Below, piece by piece: positions 21,753 through 34,300 of a DNA stretch of 64,000 bases. How positions within the stretch are numbered: position 1 is the first letter of the stretch; each line of letters starts with the position of its first letter. The notes below the pieces were generated by a model that was given only the letters and a program-made list of their open reading frames with translations, was not told the origin of the DNA and searched no databases. Origin of the DNA: Sphagnum compactum. Lineage: Eukaryota; Bryophyta; Sphagnopsida; Sphagnales. The position numbers and the translations under genes were made by a program. Location of the stretch: positions 19,523,872-19,587,871 of the forward strand of contig OZ234497.1 in NCBI GenBank assembly GCA_965153455.1, read 5' to 3'.

Positions 21753-24008
21753 TACCTATTCCAACATCTTCATGTACCTTCAATCTGCTTGTCAACTTGA
21801 ACTTTTGAATGTATTAATCTGAAGGCCCACTATTCATATCCTATGGCTACCCATTTAAAGTTACTACAAAACCTGTTGGTCTTTGCTTGTTTGTATAATT
21901 CTGTTATAGAATACACCACATCTTGGATCAACCTTTTTCTTGTGCAAAAGTGCTTCATGCTACCACCTTTTGTCAAATAACTTTTTATCCATGTTTTTTG
22001 AAGCCATTGGGATAGTGAAACAACACATGATATCATGAGTTATTATTCCATTTGCTTTTAGTTATGTCAAGAGGTTATTCAAATAACCTCTTGAAAAACC
22101 ATTGTGATTACAACTATAGTCATGGTGGACAATCTAAAATATGTCATCGACGAATCCCAGTTTTTAGATCAACAATTAAAAATATTAAAAACTAATAATT
22201 TGAATCCAATGCCATGTTTGCACGTGGCATGCTTCCACTAATTAATAGGTGCGACGTGTTTTTTAAAATTTTATTTCCTTACATGAATTTGAGGAAAAAC
22301 ATTAATTTCACCATATATATATACACATTTGGATATTTGTACATCGATTTGACCACGACACGTGTCAAGATAAAGAGGAATGAACACGTGCCATGTTGCA
22401 TGCCATTTGAGTCAATGGTCAAAATCAAAGACAAAATCAAGATTATGGTTAGGGTTACATATTTAGGGTTAGGGTTATAGTTTTAGGGTTAAGATTAAGG
22501 TTACTTATTCTAGGGTTTGAAAGTAATAGAGTTCCTAAGGGACAATTTTGATTTGTAATGGTGGAATAGCCTAGAACTACAAGCAAGCTTATTAATGTAA
22601 GAATCACATACATTAGCCACAAATTTTCCAAACATGTGGACACATACATAATTACACTATTAGGCATGCCAAGTCAAAACTTGCATATTGAAACACCCTT
22701 TGTATTCAAACCATGATTTATGGCAATAAGTTTAAAGCCATTGCTATTGGAATCTTGGCATACCCAGTTTAAGGGCAACTTGCATAAACTATTTTCTACC
22801 CTCCTATTACAATTTATTCTTCCTCCTTGTCCTTTATGTCTAATCACATCGTTGAAAAATTTTCTTACTATACATGCACCCATCTTTACTTACCTTTTAG
22901 TCAATCCAACATTTTAAGCACCAAGGGTTGTCACTATAGAAGTTAATTTAAGGAATTTTTGTGACTAGAATACAATAACCCTAGGTTGTATTTCTATTTG
23001 TGCTTTTCCATTATCCATCATCTGATGGGTAACAATAGCAATGGCTTTTGGCATACAAACCTCCTAGATTTAATAGCCACATAATCTTCAAGTATGGTCC
23101 TCTTAACAATTTTGTTACCACTCAACCCACATATTGTTCCTATTCCAACCTTGTGCCTTGAGATTGGGTCCATGAGTAACACTTCAAGATTGATGCAAAT
23201 CTGCACAAGCTAATGATTTTTTGCAACTGAAATGGTTCTAATCATTAGGATTGACATCGTTGGTCATCCACAAATCTAGATTAAGTAGTAGTCCTTGTGT
23301 AACAAGTTGGACAATGCACCTTTCTTCACCAATCCTTGAATTAAGTACTATGATTAAACAATAATTAAACCCCAATATGCTAGCCTACCATGCATTACAT
23401 TTGACCAAGTAACAGAAAAAATGAAAAACAAAACATCAATAGCATAGTACGTGAAAAAACATGAGTTACAGAGTTGGAGTTGGTTTTATTGGATTTGCCC
23501 TTTACATTTTTTGGTGCAACATTTGGAGCCTTACTTGTTTTGGCCACTAGAGTGGTTCTTTGCTCTTACATGTGCAAATTTCAGAAAGTTAGGTCAATCA
23601 AAGGTTTAATTTGATGGTGAGAATGGTTCAAGGTTTATTAACACTAATCTTGCCTTCAAAGATTGGCTCCCTTGTCCCAACACCGAAGGCTTACTTGTTT
23701 TGGCCACTAGACTAGTTTTTTGTTCCTACATGAATAAATTTCAAAAAGTCAGTTCAATCAAAGATAACATTTAACATTGAAAAATGGTTTAGGGTTTAGG
23801 GGCATTAATCTTGCCTTCAAAAACTAGTTCGCTTGTCCCAACATTTAAGGCATACTTGCATTATTCATATCACCATGGAGGCCAAAAAGGTTGTTTGCGA
23901 TTTGTTGTCCACCCACACTTGATCTTCCCACATCAGCATTAGTATTCCCATCTTCAACATTTATGCTTGTTATTAGTGTTGCCACAAGCACCTCCTGTTG
24001 CACCACCC
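21753..24008. other. AT-rich spacer with minor repeats
   Basis: No gene recognised. 22446-22525 contains several TTTAGGG-like (plant telomere-type) repeats, mostly degenerate. 23530-23860 contains two ~160-bp tandem units sharing TTACTTGTTTTGGCCACTAG (starting at about 23530 and 23690), with the start of a third at ~23851. Confidence 0.55.
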
Positions 24009-25085
24009 TGACGCACCCCCAAACTTTTTGATAGATTAAACTGTGAGTCCAAAGGTGAAAACAATAGAAGGATAAGGAATTGAAGTACGTTCCCTAGCTC
24101 GTAGCACTTCGAAGGTAGAGGGGCGTGCTCGAGCTCCGGGATGTGGGTTAGGATGAAATGACAAGCGGGTCATCTATTCACACAAACCTGCACAAACCAA
24201 ACCACAAGTTAATTAACGCGTAATTGGAGCACTTTTGGTGCACGAATGAGCCACGAGCAAACACGAACTCACAAGACTCAAGACGGCCCGAACTTGGGGG
24301 AAGCCACCACCTTCCCCCTTATAGTATTCTTTGTGCCTAGCCATGGGGCCTGCACCCAAATGTCATTTTGTCCCAGGATTCCCAAGTTGGGAGTCTCGAA
24401 ATTTTTGAAGTTGGGATTCCCGTGATTTAAAAGGCCCATAACGTCTTGTGCAGACCTCTGATTGAGGTGAGGTCTAAAAAAACATTGTAACCCTTTGTCG
24501 AAAGATTTCCAAAGATATGTGGCAAAATACCTGTACGTAAATAAATCAGGGCAATTCTCGACTTTTAGTGGTCGGGAGTCCAATTGGTTATTTGACTATC
24601 GGCCCGTTTTTTTGGCCATAACTTATGTTTTAAATACACAAAGGGGTCATGAAAGCTCATTTGAGACATTTATGTCTCAAGAGCTTTCCAATGGCATAAG
24701 GAACTTTTTAATCCAATGAATTTTGACCCTTGAAAGCGCCTTCTAAAAATTCGGGAATCCATCTAAAAGTCCGGATTCCAACTCCCAAAGTGGGAGCTCA
24801 TTTGGGAGTATGGGGGTTCATTCCCTCACACTTTCCTACACTCCCGGGAGCATGAAATGTGACTCCCGAGCTTCACTTTTGGTCCGCACCTTCACAAGCC
24901 CTTGCTTTGGTCGCGAGCCCAAGGCTAGGGTTGCGACATCCCCATCATCCCCAAATTTTTATAGCACTTTGGTTAATGCTTAACCCTGTTGCACCTTGTC
25001 CTTATGCATTGATTCAATTGAAACCAAATTGCCATTTGCATGCCCAAGGACACTAAATTTTTTTCTTAAAACATTGTGATGGTTT
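24009..25085 (+). mobile_element. Repeat family R, copy 3
   Basis: It starts TGACGCACCCCC. GGGTTGCGACATCCCC lies internally at about 24929-24944, and homology with copy 4 continues to about 25085, where the two diverge. The right flank therefore looks altered, and no clear target duplication was found. It is near-identical in reverse complement to 25968-27047. Confidence 0.7.
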
Positions 25086-25607
25086 TATTGGGTAATTGAA
25101 GACATAGGTTCATCTAACTTCCTAATAGCTTTATCTTGTTTTTGATCCACTACCCTTCACCATTGTAACATTTTGTCCACTTTACCAAAAAGATCCAACA
25201 ACAATCCTTTCTTGGTGTTCTACATTGATCAACAAAGTTTGTCCACAACAATATTGACGTGCAATATAAATGGGTCAGTTTAAATTAACCCAAATTTAGA
25301 CCTTCCAATATAATTTACAAACCACCTTTGTGTCATATGGCTACATTGAAAAGTTCCCAACATCCATGATCCCCACCACTTTTCAAATCTCCAAAATATT
25401 AAAGAAATCCTTCTTAACCAAGACTAGGTAGTCTAATTGAAAATGATAGCCTTGAGTAAGTATAAGTGTAGGGGATACCATAGAGGCATTATTCCTTGGT
25501 CGAAGGTCAGCACCCCCTGACGTTTCTCCCAACAATGGTTGTCGTCCATGTGCTGTCATCTACTCCCCTTCAACCCAAGTAGTTCATCAACAACAAACAT
25601 TTCCACT

Positions 25608-25921
25608 TGTTCAGAGATTGGGAGCTCTAAACATTCGTTTCAGCTTAGGAATTAGTGGAAAATGCCTCAAAACTTTCTTTGGCACCTTGTTGTGTCCATG
25701 GACATATCGACATTCACCACAAATTGGGCATTGGTTAACTGCTTCATGTTCATTTTGATACAACGCACATCCATTTTGACATGCATGCATTGAAATATAA
25801 CCCAAACCTAAGTTCTAAATGAGGGTTTTGGCCTCATAATGTGACTTGGGTAGATTGTTTAGTTTAGGGAGAATTGAGTTTCTCAGTAAAAACAAAAGCT
25901 CATTGACAAATCCATTAATGC
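25608..25921 (-). pseudogene. CACTA transposase (TNP2-type) fragment, downstream piece
   Basis: Minus-strand frame 25805-25611 reads HACQNGCALYQ, CPICGECRY, then KKVLRHFPLIPKLKRMF, which is diagnostic of TNP2 transposases of CACTA (En/Spm) elements. Upstream, between 25921 and 25805, the pieces FVNELLFLLRNSILP and LPKSHYEAKTLI can be read across small breaks. After LKRMFRAPNL the frame degrades. It belongs with 27056-27950, from which copy 4 of repeat R separates it. Confidence 0.75.
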
Positions 25922-25929
25922 AACGATGT

Positions 25930-27047
25930 TGTAACCTTAACCTTGGGTTCGCGACCAAATTACCCAATTGCGACCATCAAAAGGCTTTAAGAAAAAAACT
26001 TAGTGTCCTTGGGCATGTAAATGACAATTTGGTTTTAATTGAATCAATGCATAAGGACAAGGTGCAACAGGGTTAAGCATTAACCAAAGTGCTATAAAAA
26101 TTTGGGGATGATGGGGATGTCGCAACCCTAGCCTTGGGCTCGCGATCAAAGCAAGGGCTTGTGAAGGTGCGGACCAAAAGTGAAGCTCGGGAGTCACATT
26201 TCATGCTCCCGGGAGTGTAGGAAAGTGTGAGGGAATGAACCCCCATACTCCCAAATGAGCTCCCACTTTGGGAGTTGGAATCCGGACTTTTAGATGGATT
26301 CCCGAATTTTTAGAAGGTGCTTTCAAGGGTCAAACTTCCTTGGATTAAAAAGTTCCTTATGCCATTGGAAAGCTCTTGAGACATAAATGTCTCAAATGAG
26401 CTTTCATGACCCCTTTGTGTATTTAAAACATAAGTTATGGCCAAAAAAACGGGCCGATAGTCAAATAACCAATTGGACTCCCGACCACTAAAAGTCGAGA
26501 ATTGCCCTGATTTATTTACGTACAGGTATTTTGCCACATATCTTTGGAAATCTTTCGACAAAGGGTTACAATGTTTTTTTAGACCTCACCTCAATCAGAG
26601 GTCTGCACAAGACGTTATGGGCCTTTTAAATCACGGGAATCCCAACTTCGAAAATTTCGAGACTCCCAACTTGGGAATCCTGGGACAAAATGACATTTGG
26701 ATGCAGGCCCCATGGCTAGGCACAAAGAATACTATAAGGGGGAAGGTGGTGGCTTCCCCCAAGTTCGGGCCGTCTTGAGTCTTGTGACTCCGTGTTTGCT
26801 CGTGGCTCATTCGTGCACCAAAAGTGCTCCAACTACGCATTAATTAACTTGTTGTTTGGTTTGTGCAGGTTTGTGTGAATAGATGACCCGCTTGTCATTT
26901 CATCCTAACCCACATCCCGGAGCTCGAGCACGCCCCTCTACCTTCGAAGTGCTACGAGTTAGGGAACATACCTCAATTCCTTATCCTTCTATTGTTTTCA
27001 CCTTTGGACTCACAGTTTAATCCATCAAAAAGTTTGGGGGTGCGTCA
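25930..27047 (-). mobile_element. Repeat family R, copy 4 (1,118 bp) inserted in TNP2
   Basis: On the minus strand it starts TGACGCACCCCC (27047) and ends in GGTTACA (25930). Perfect 8-bp duplications AACGATGT lie at 25922-25929 and 27048-27055. The TNP2 sequence on either side (RLTTTMIILNTC before, FVNELLFLLRNSILP after) is what one expects to be contiguous. Near its 3' end the terminal ~30 bp occurs twice (GGGTTGCG internally and GGTTACA at the end). This explains its greater length than copies 1 and 2. Confidence 0.85.
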
Positions 27048-27055
27048 AACGATGT

Positions 27056-27950
27056 GTTGTACATGTGTTTAGAATTATCATTGTTGTTGTCAATCTACTC
27101 AAATCACTACCTTCATACAAAGGAACTTTAGATTTTGCTACTAATTTTAGATAATGAAGGTCATTTAATTCAATTTTTGGTACATTAGCTTGGCCTGTTT
27201 CATATGCCCCTTCCACATTTTCCCTTTCAATGTTTATGTTGTCATGAAAATTGAACACATCTTAAGTGTTCAAATCTCCAGCTTCCTTCATGGATCCATC
27301 AACAATTGCATCACATGCTTGGAATGCATCATTGATAGTTGCTACCATTTGCTTCCCCAAGTGGACTTCATCATAGTTGCTAGGAGTTGAATTTGATACT
27401 ACATCAACATGCTTGTCTTGAATATATATTGTTCCATTTTCCCACTCTTCATATGATGAGATAGATGTTAAATCCTACAAGATCCAAAATGAAGTTCCTT
27501 AAGAAATTACGAAAATGTATGTTAATTGCCTTTGTGTAATTATTGTAGAGTTCATTCTTGTGTTTATGCAACATCAACAAGTTTACAGAAAAGGTAAGTA
27601 TAATCAACAATTCTATACAACCTTCAATTTGGCCTATATAATTTGAGATGAATCTTATAGGTGTAGGTTGGACCCCACGTAAAGTTGGATCTCACCCCCA
27701 AATTATAAGGTGTTGGGGAACCACCCTCCTTGGCCAAGACCTCCCTCCATGGCATGTATTGTAATTGCATACCATTTTGGTTGATTTCCTAGCAATGGCA
27801 TAAGCTTCCTCTCTTTGCCAAAACTTTTCATCTTTGGCCCATATGCATGCTGCAAGTATTGCACAATGAACCTGAAATGAACCCAATTTGTTTAGACTCA
27901 TAATTATGCAAACTTGCATGAGGGTGAAGATCACACATATGATAATTTAA
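27056..27950 (-). pseudogene. CACTA transposase (TNP2-type) fragment, N-terminal piece
   Basis: The frame 27258-27056 ends in KVPLYEGSDLSRLTTTMIIL, the conserved PLYxG...L region of TNP2. Further upstream on the minus strand (27780-27692) CNYNTCHGG and VVPQHLIIWG resemble the transposase-associated zinc-binding domain at the N-terminus of TNP2 proteins. The pieces are joined by non-coding stretches, so the transposase would not be made. Confidence 0.6.
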
Positions 27951-30900
27951 GCTTCAAAACATGAATATTTGGTCCTATCAATAGTATAACTATTATCTCT
28001 AAAACTTGACTGGTTACACATTCCCATGTGCACTGGACTTTAGTTCCTCTACAACTAAAGTGCTAGTCCCAAATAGTGGTGTTTGCCCATACTAGGAATA
28101 GTTGTAGGTGATAGGAACTGTATATTGTAAAACAAATAATTACAAGCATGATTTTTTTAGCTAATTGACTAAAGTTAATTTTTTTTAACAAATGATTTAT
28201 CTATTCAGTTTTGGGATGTTAAAGTCCCATTATTTAGCCCCTTAATGTCAATAATAATTTTTTTACCTCTGTATCTTGCAGTGATGTTTATAGAATGATG
28301 TTTCTTCAACATAAACTTTTGTGATGGTGACAAGAAAAACACACATGCAAACATACAAATGACCATGGCCATCAAGTTCCAAAAATTTCAAACTCAAAAC
28401 TGAAAACCACACGTACATCAAGCTTCACAAAAGTGGTTGTTCTAGGATCCATGCATCACCTTTCTTACAATCAAGCAAGGAACTCCACTATCAAGATCAC
28501 ACTCACAATCACTACTCTTCGCATCATAGTCACACCACCCATCCCCTTTTCCCCAAGCAAAGTTGTCGCATGCATTCTTGACCTTTCTGAGTTCTTGCAT
28601 GGGCAAGGTGTGAAGGGGTGTTGTTAGCAAACCTTGTGCCTTTAAACCAACTGTCAAAACTAAGGTTGATCTAGAGAAAATCTCATAGATCATAGGGCAT
28701 GGATGTAACCAATCCTTGATTTGCATCAAAGGACTAGTTTGGCAATCTCCTACATTGACCTAAAATGCAAACCATATCAAATGGCTCTCAGCCATATCTT
28801 TCTAATACTTATTTAACAGCCTCCAACCATTAAGACTTTTTACTGTTGCCTAGTTGGCAACATCACCCTGGTCAACAAGGAGTGGCCATATATGGGTCAA
28901 GAACACATGATTTATTATAACAGGGATTAGAAAACCTAGGGAATATTGGTTGCATTCAGCTAGTACCTAAGTTGCTAATTGAGTTATTGTAGCAGCTTGT
29001 CAACCTTTGACAAGTCGATAGGTGTAGGTGTTGGATACTTGAACACTTCTTGTTTTTCCCATCTACATTCATGTTCAACATTCAATCAAGTAACAAAACC
29101 AACATGCCAAGCTTTTTAGGAAGTTATTGTTTCTAGACATTGGTGTTATGTGATCTATCATGACATATGCCAAATTTTACAATTGTAACAAGAATTGACC
29201 ATCTTTTTGATACACTGAATTTAACAAGGCTACAAAAGTAAGTTTTTGTGTCAACCGTATAACAAAATTAAGTGGTTTTTAAAAAAATGTAATTTGTTTG
29301 TGCTGATGATAATACTATTACATGAACTCCAACACCTACACTACTACAAAAAAATATATATCTTTCATAAGAATAAAGAAATCTCCATTCTCATGATGAA
29401 AAAGAAACAACAAGGTTAACACTTCCTCATGAAGCCACAGAAAGAACCAAACTAGGGAAGATAGAAAAATAAATAAAAAACACACAGCGGTATGAACAAA
29501 AGTGCCAGTCTCACACCTATTTAAGGACCATCAAGAATAGTATGTATGATACTGACTTAACTATCACAACTTCCCCACTAATTTCATTAGCTCCTTATAG
29601 TGAATAAAGGTCGAAGACAAACATTAACCTACGAATTGAGTCTTTGTTGCAATTTTAGAAGCAACAGGAAGACTTAGCCATACTATTAACTAATAATAGA
29701 CCCCACAACAAAGACTAGACAAAGAAACAAAGAAAAATAGAAAGGGAAAAAAACAAGGAAATACTAAGAACATTGAAAGATTTGTGAAATGTATGACTTT
29801 GAAAACAAAACAACCTACCCACTTGGAATCAAGTTCAATAGATTATTTGAAGATTTGAAATGTTAAAACTCACATGATAAATCTTTCTTTGTTAAGTATT
29901 CCTTTAGTTTGGTTTATATTTAAACTCTAGTTTTTGGAATAATAATTAAAGTCACCATTTGAGTCTTTGGAACCAAAAGCCTAAAGACCCTACAAAACTT
30001 TCTACATAAAACTATAAATTTGATGTAGTCTGAAATATCGGACTCAACATTAGGCACATGGATCATGTTGATATCTCCAACTTCTAGCTGAGAGTGTTCA
30101 TAAACATTAGTATTGTAGTGACATGGAAAAGACAAAAGTAAAAACTATCTATGTGGAAAGGGTGCCTATTCACAACTTGGTTTTAAGTTGCATATGTGCA
30201 TGTTGTAAAAAAGTAGAAGCCTGGAACTAAATGTTGGGGTCAATTAGGTGGTAGCATTATTAGTGGATGTTTGGATGTGAAACTCTAGGTCTACATTTGT
30301 GTTTGGCATACCATGTCACATATATAAAAATACATCTCATAACTTTTATGGTGAGCCTCAACAGTCTCTATATGACAACCCCATGATATAGACCTAGACA
30401 ACAATTAGTAGTTCATGTGCATTCTCTCTTCTCCTAGTATTTTGTTTTGATTCTACACATTGATAATAATGTTGGTATGTAGCAAGTACCTAATGAGATA
30501 TTGGTGCAAAGATTAATTGGAAGGAGGTATGATCCTATGACTGGGAAGATTTATCACCTGTCGTATGCACCTCCAAAACTCTTGAAACTGCAACACAATT
30601 CACTCAGTGCCTTTATGACATAGAAAAAAAGGTGGGTTGTAGAACATGAAGTGTCATTGAGCACAAGTTCCAAACCATGCACAAAAAAAAACTTCCTACA
30701 AAAAAATGGGAACACTTAGATTATTTCTTATAACTTAGTTTTGATTGTAGGCCATCTAGGCAGCTTGGATGGAGGAAGATAAACCACATATAGTTACTAG
30801 GGGAGTTTCAATATGTTACGAAGTCCCCTGATATTGATACACATGGAGGCTTTTTGTGGAGTTTCATCTATTGAATTAGAGGACTTAATTGGAAACTGAA

Positions 30901-30962
30901 CTATGGGCTCTTGCTGGAATGATAATGGGTTTTCTAGGCTGTGTTTTCTAGTCACTAGGTGA
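27951..30962. other. AT-rich spacer with one CACTA-type terminus
   Basis: No gene recognised; the small minus frame 28442-28729 has no family resemblance I can name. CACTACTACAAAA starts at 29339 and equals the classic CACTA terminal repeat read as a left end; no matching right end was found. A chance match cannot be excluded. Confidence 0.45.
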
Positions 30963-31343
30963 AACTTTGATGGATTAGTTCTTGCCCAATCAGAGGAACA
31001 GATAAGGGGGATTTTGGAAGCAATTAAGAAAGTCTTAGTTATTGATGAAGCATATGGTTCCTATCATGGTGGAGGTTCTAAGCATGAAGGTCATGGGTTT
31101 TCAAATCCATACAAGACTGTTGTCATTGATACAATTGTTTGTGAAGTGCAAAACATTCTAGGAGATTATCAGTGTGTGCTACCTCTTGGGTATGAAATGC
31201 AAGAGCTGAAAATGATCAACAATTCTAACCCAGATTTAGCTCGCCAGTTTTCCATGGAAGATGCATTCAAATTCAGTGACTTTACTAATGATAAGTTGTG
31301 GGTGTTGTTGAGATGGGTTTTAGTGGGAAAACCAAGAAACTAA
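30963..31343 (+). pseudogene. CbbX/CfxQ (SpoVK-like) AAA+ ATPase fragment
   Basis: The frame is open from 30963 to the stop at 31341-31343. It covers the middle of an AAA+ module: RGILEAIKKVLVIDEAYG (Walker B), NPYKTVVIDTIVCEVQ, CVLPLGYEMQE (sensor region), NPDLARQFS and EDAFKFSDFTNDKL. These match the order of motifs in CbbX/CfxQ/SpoVK-type ATPases. No Walker A motif was found upstream and the frame stops soon after the sensor region, so it is an incomplete gene or a lone exon. Neighbouring DNA is repeat-derived. Function cannot be inferred beyond the ATPase family. Confidence 0.6.
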
Positions 31344-34300
31344 CAAAGGAGTGGGCAAAACAACAAATGTTGTTTTGAGCTTTCTCAAATGCAAAAAAAC
31401 TTGCATTTCTCAAAAAATAGTAGTAGAGTGCAAACAAATGTTCAAAACAACAAATGGAAACAACAACTGCAAGTTTACTTGTGCCCTTTCGCAAATAAAA
31501 AAATTGCAGGATGTCGAATACAATCCTCAACAAGCTCAAAAACTTCTTGCAATTGCTACAAGCCACCCATTGCTTGCATTTCACTCTCCCAAAAACCCTC
31601 AATCCTTGCACTTTTGAAGTTGTTCGCAATTTAGAAACATTGTTTTTCAAGATCACCTTCCATTGTACTCATCAAAGTTTTGCAAGCATCTCCTCTTTCC
31701 TCTCAATGGTCTAAACTCTAAACCCTTAACCTAGATTGGAAGTTGTGGTTTCAAACCTTTTTTCACAAGTGTAGGGTTTTGCCAAAAAATGAATTGAAGA
31801 AATAAAATGTGAATATGAAAGGTTTATGGCGGTTTTAAAATAAGCCATAAACATTAATAAAAATTGCAAAATTCTTCCACTTTGTTTTTGTGTATCACCA
31901 AAAAAAATTCCAAGATGATTACAAATTAATCCTTCATCATGAATATTTCATATTTGGTTTAAATAACTTGAATTGGTGTTTATTTTCGTAAGGATCATGT
32001 TCTTTAATAGTTTAAGTAATTTGGCAGACAAAATTCCTTAAAGTCCATGCTTTTGCCTATTGGATAACACATCAACATTTACTTTGAAGGTGCAAGGTTT
32101 AATTCCCTATACACCTACACCTTCACATTTTACATTAGTTGTTGCCACTTGCTTTCACATTGTACATGTTCATCATGTTTTTTTAAATGATTGAAATAAC
32201 ATATATGGCTTTTAATTTTGGCAATCAAATTTATGAACTACATTAAATAGATAAGGCCTACACCTCAAATTTATACACTAATGTAAAGGCCTTTGCTTTG
32301 CACTTTATATATTGATTTTTTTTTGTCCTCAAATTTTTAAGATAGTACAAATATTCTCCTATAATTAATATATGAAAAGAGGCAAAGGCCTTTGCCTTCA
32401 AGTCTAGGAACCAATTCCATGTATTCTTTAATGTGCAATATTGTTGCATTAATTAAATATATGTTTGTGTAATTAGTATGTATGTATGGTATAATATTGT
32501 GGCATGAGTTGATCGTGAGTTTATTTATTTTCAAATAGCTAGTAAAATATACAAATTTTATGGGAACCTCCCATTCTAATTGGTTTAAATTATTCGATCT
32601 AATTAAATTGTTGCCCTAAAAAGAATAGTATATGTATGTATATTTAAAACCCTCTTCTGATTATTAATGTCCAACCAAATTAAATTAATTGAAGTTAATT
32701 AGATTGGTTCAATGGGGGTGGGGGGAGGGGCCACCTTATCACATAGTCATATTGTTGGGTTAGTCATGTAGTCATGATGTTAGTAGTAATGATTACAAGT
32801 AGGTAATCGTATTGCATTTAGTCATGTAGTCATAATCACGACTAACCATGCAAGTCAACATGTCAAATATGACTACATGACTAGATTTAAGACATAGTTT
32901 CACAATGTCCAAGTCATGAAAGTCACAATTTGGCATAATGATAAATGCTTACAAGTGAGGTGAATCACTAACCTCATAAACGACACAACTTGCATTTTAT
33001 ATATGTGCTAAAAATGGGATGAGGAGTTGCCAAGTGGGTTCACATAATTTGATGTTTCGATTTTAAAGGCTTTATATCAATCATGATTAGTACTTAACAT
33101 GGTTTTGATGAAATCACATTATATGACCTCAATCACAATATGGTAGTTGGTTAAGATTAATATCTTAAGCTTGTTTTACTACCATGTGGTACTATACTAT
33201 GTAATTAAAGGTCTATGTGAATGGGAAATATATTGGTATTATACATGGAGGGGAGGTGTTTATTTAATCAATCCCAATTGCAAGCTTACATGGGTTCAAT
33301 ATTGGAAGCCTAGTATGGGTTGCATAGTGCAATGTGAACTTGCACATGTATAGATCAATAAATGATGCATGGAAGCTAAGCCTTTGCTTCATAAGATATT
33401 ATGCACTTCCAATGGATCAAGGAACAAACTACCATGAGTGCGAATCTTCCAAGCAATGTTATTATCACAAAGGATGAGAAACTCACAACCACGTTCTTCA
33501 TAACGAAGATGAGAGGATGAGTACGTATGCAGATTTCTTAAACTCTTGTTATAGAGAACATGGTAATGTGGTTTTGTCCTTTGTCCACCTAAAAAAGAAC
33601 CATGGCCTTTGATGAACTACAAACATGGATGACACAAGTTCTAAAAGAGGATAGTTTAAGGATGGATATGAGGCAATGGGGTTACATTCAACTCTACCAA
33701 CAAGACTGACCAAGGTTGAATTAGTTATATATGTCATGTGGTCCATGAAGGTGATTTCCACATGCATATGGGTATGTTGGACGATGAAATTGATTCCATT
33801 ACACAAAAAAAGTGCCTTAAAAGTAGAAACTTTCAATAGAAATTGGATCTAAGCACCACCAAGAATGGATGGCATAGTACTTAGCCTACGATTTGGTGAA
33901 ATGGGTTTGTTCACCAATAGCCCTTTCAATTCCAACCAATAGGAGTAGCTGGACATGATGATTCAATAGCTTGTCAATTTCAATCCAATAGATACCAAGT
34001 CCAAAATACATTTCATCCATACAAAAATGAGATTTTATAGTAGGCCCATAAGGATTTTAAGTGATTAAGATATGATAAAACACATTGTGAGTACAGTTGT
34101 AACATTGTGTGAACTTCTGTACATTGGGATATTACATTACACATTGGGATTTGACACTTCCACATTGGACTGTGACATTGTCACACTAGGATTTTTCACT
34201 ACCACTTTGGGATTTGTCATTCAATCATTGGGGTTTGCCAATCAACCATGTCCTGGAAATCTATAGATTTGATTTAGTAATGCATTGACATTGGGTGTTT

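Noticed and set aside
24001-25155. Target duplication CACCACCC/CACTACCC for repeat R copy 3
   Set aside because: The right copy lies ~70 bp beyond the end of homology with copy 4 and matches only 7 of 8; likely coincidence.
29339-29351. A complete CACTA element starting at 29339
   Set aside because: Only the 13-bp left terminus is present; no right end or duplication was found, so only a candidate terminus is reported.
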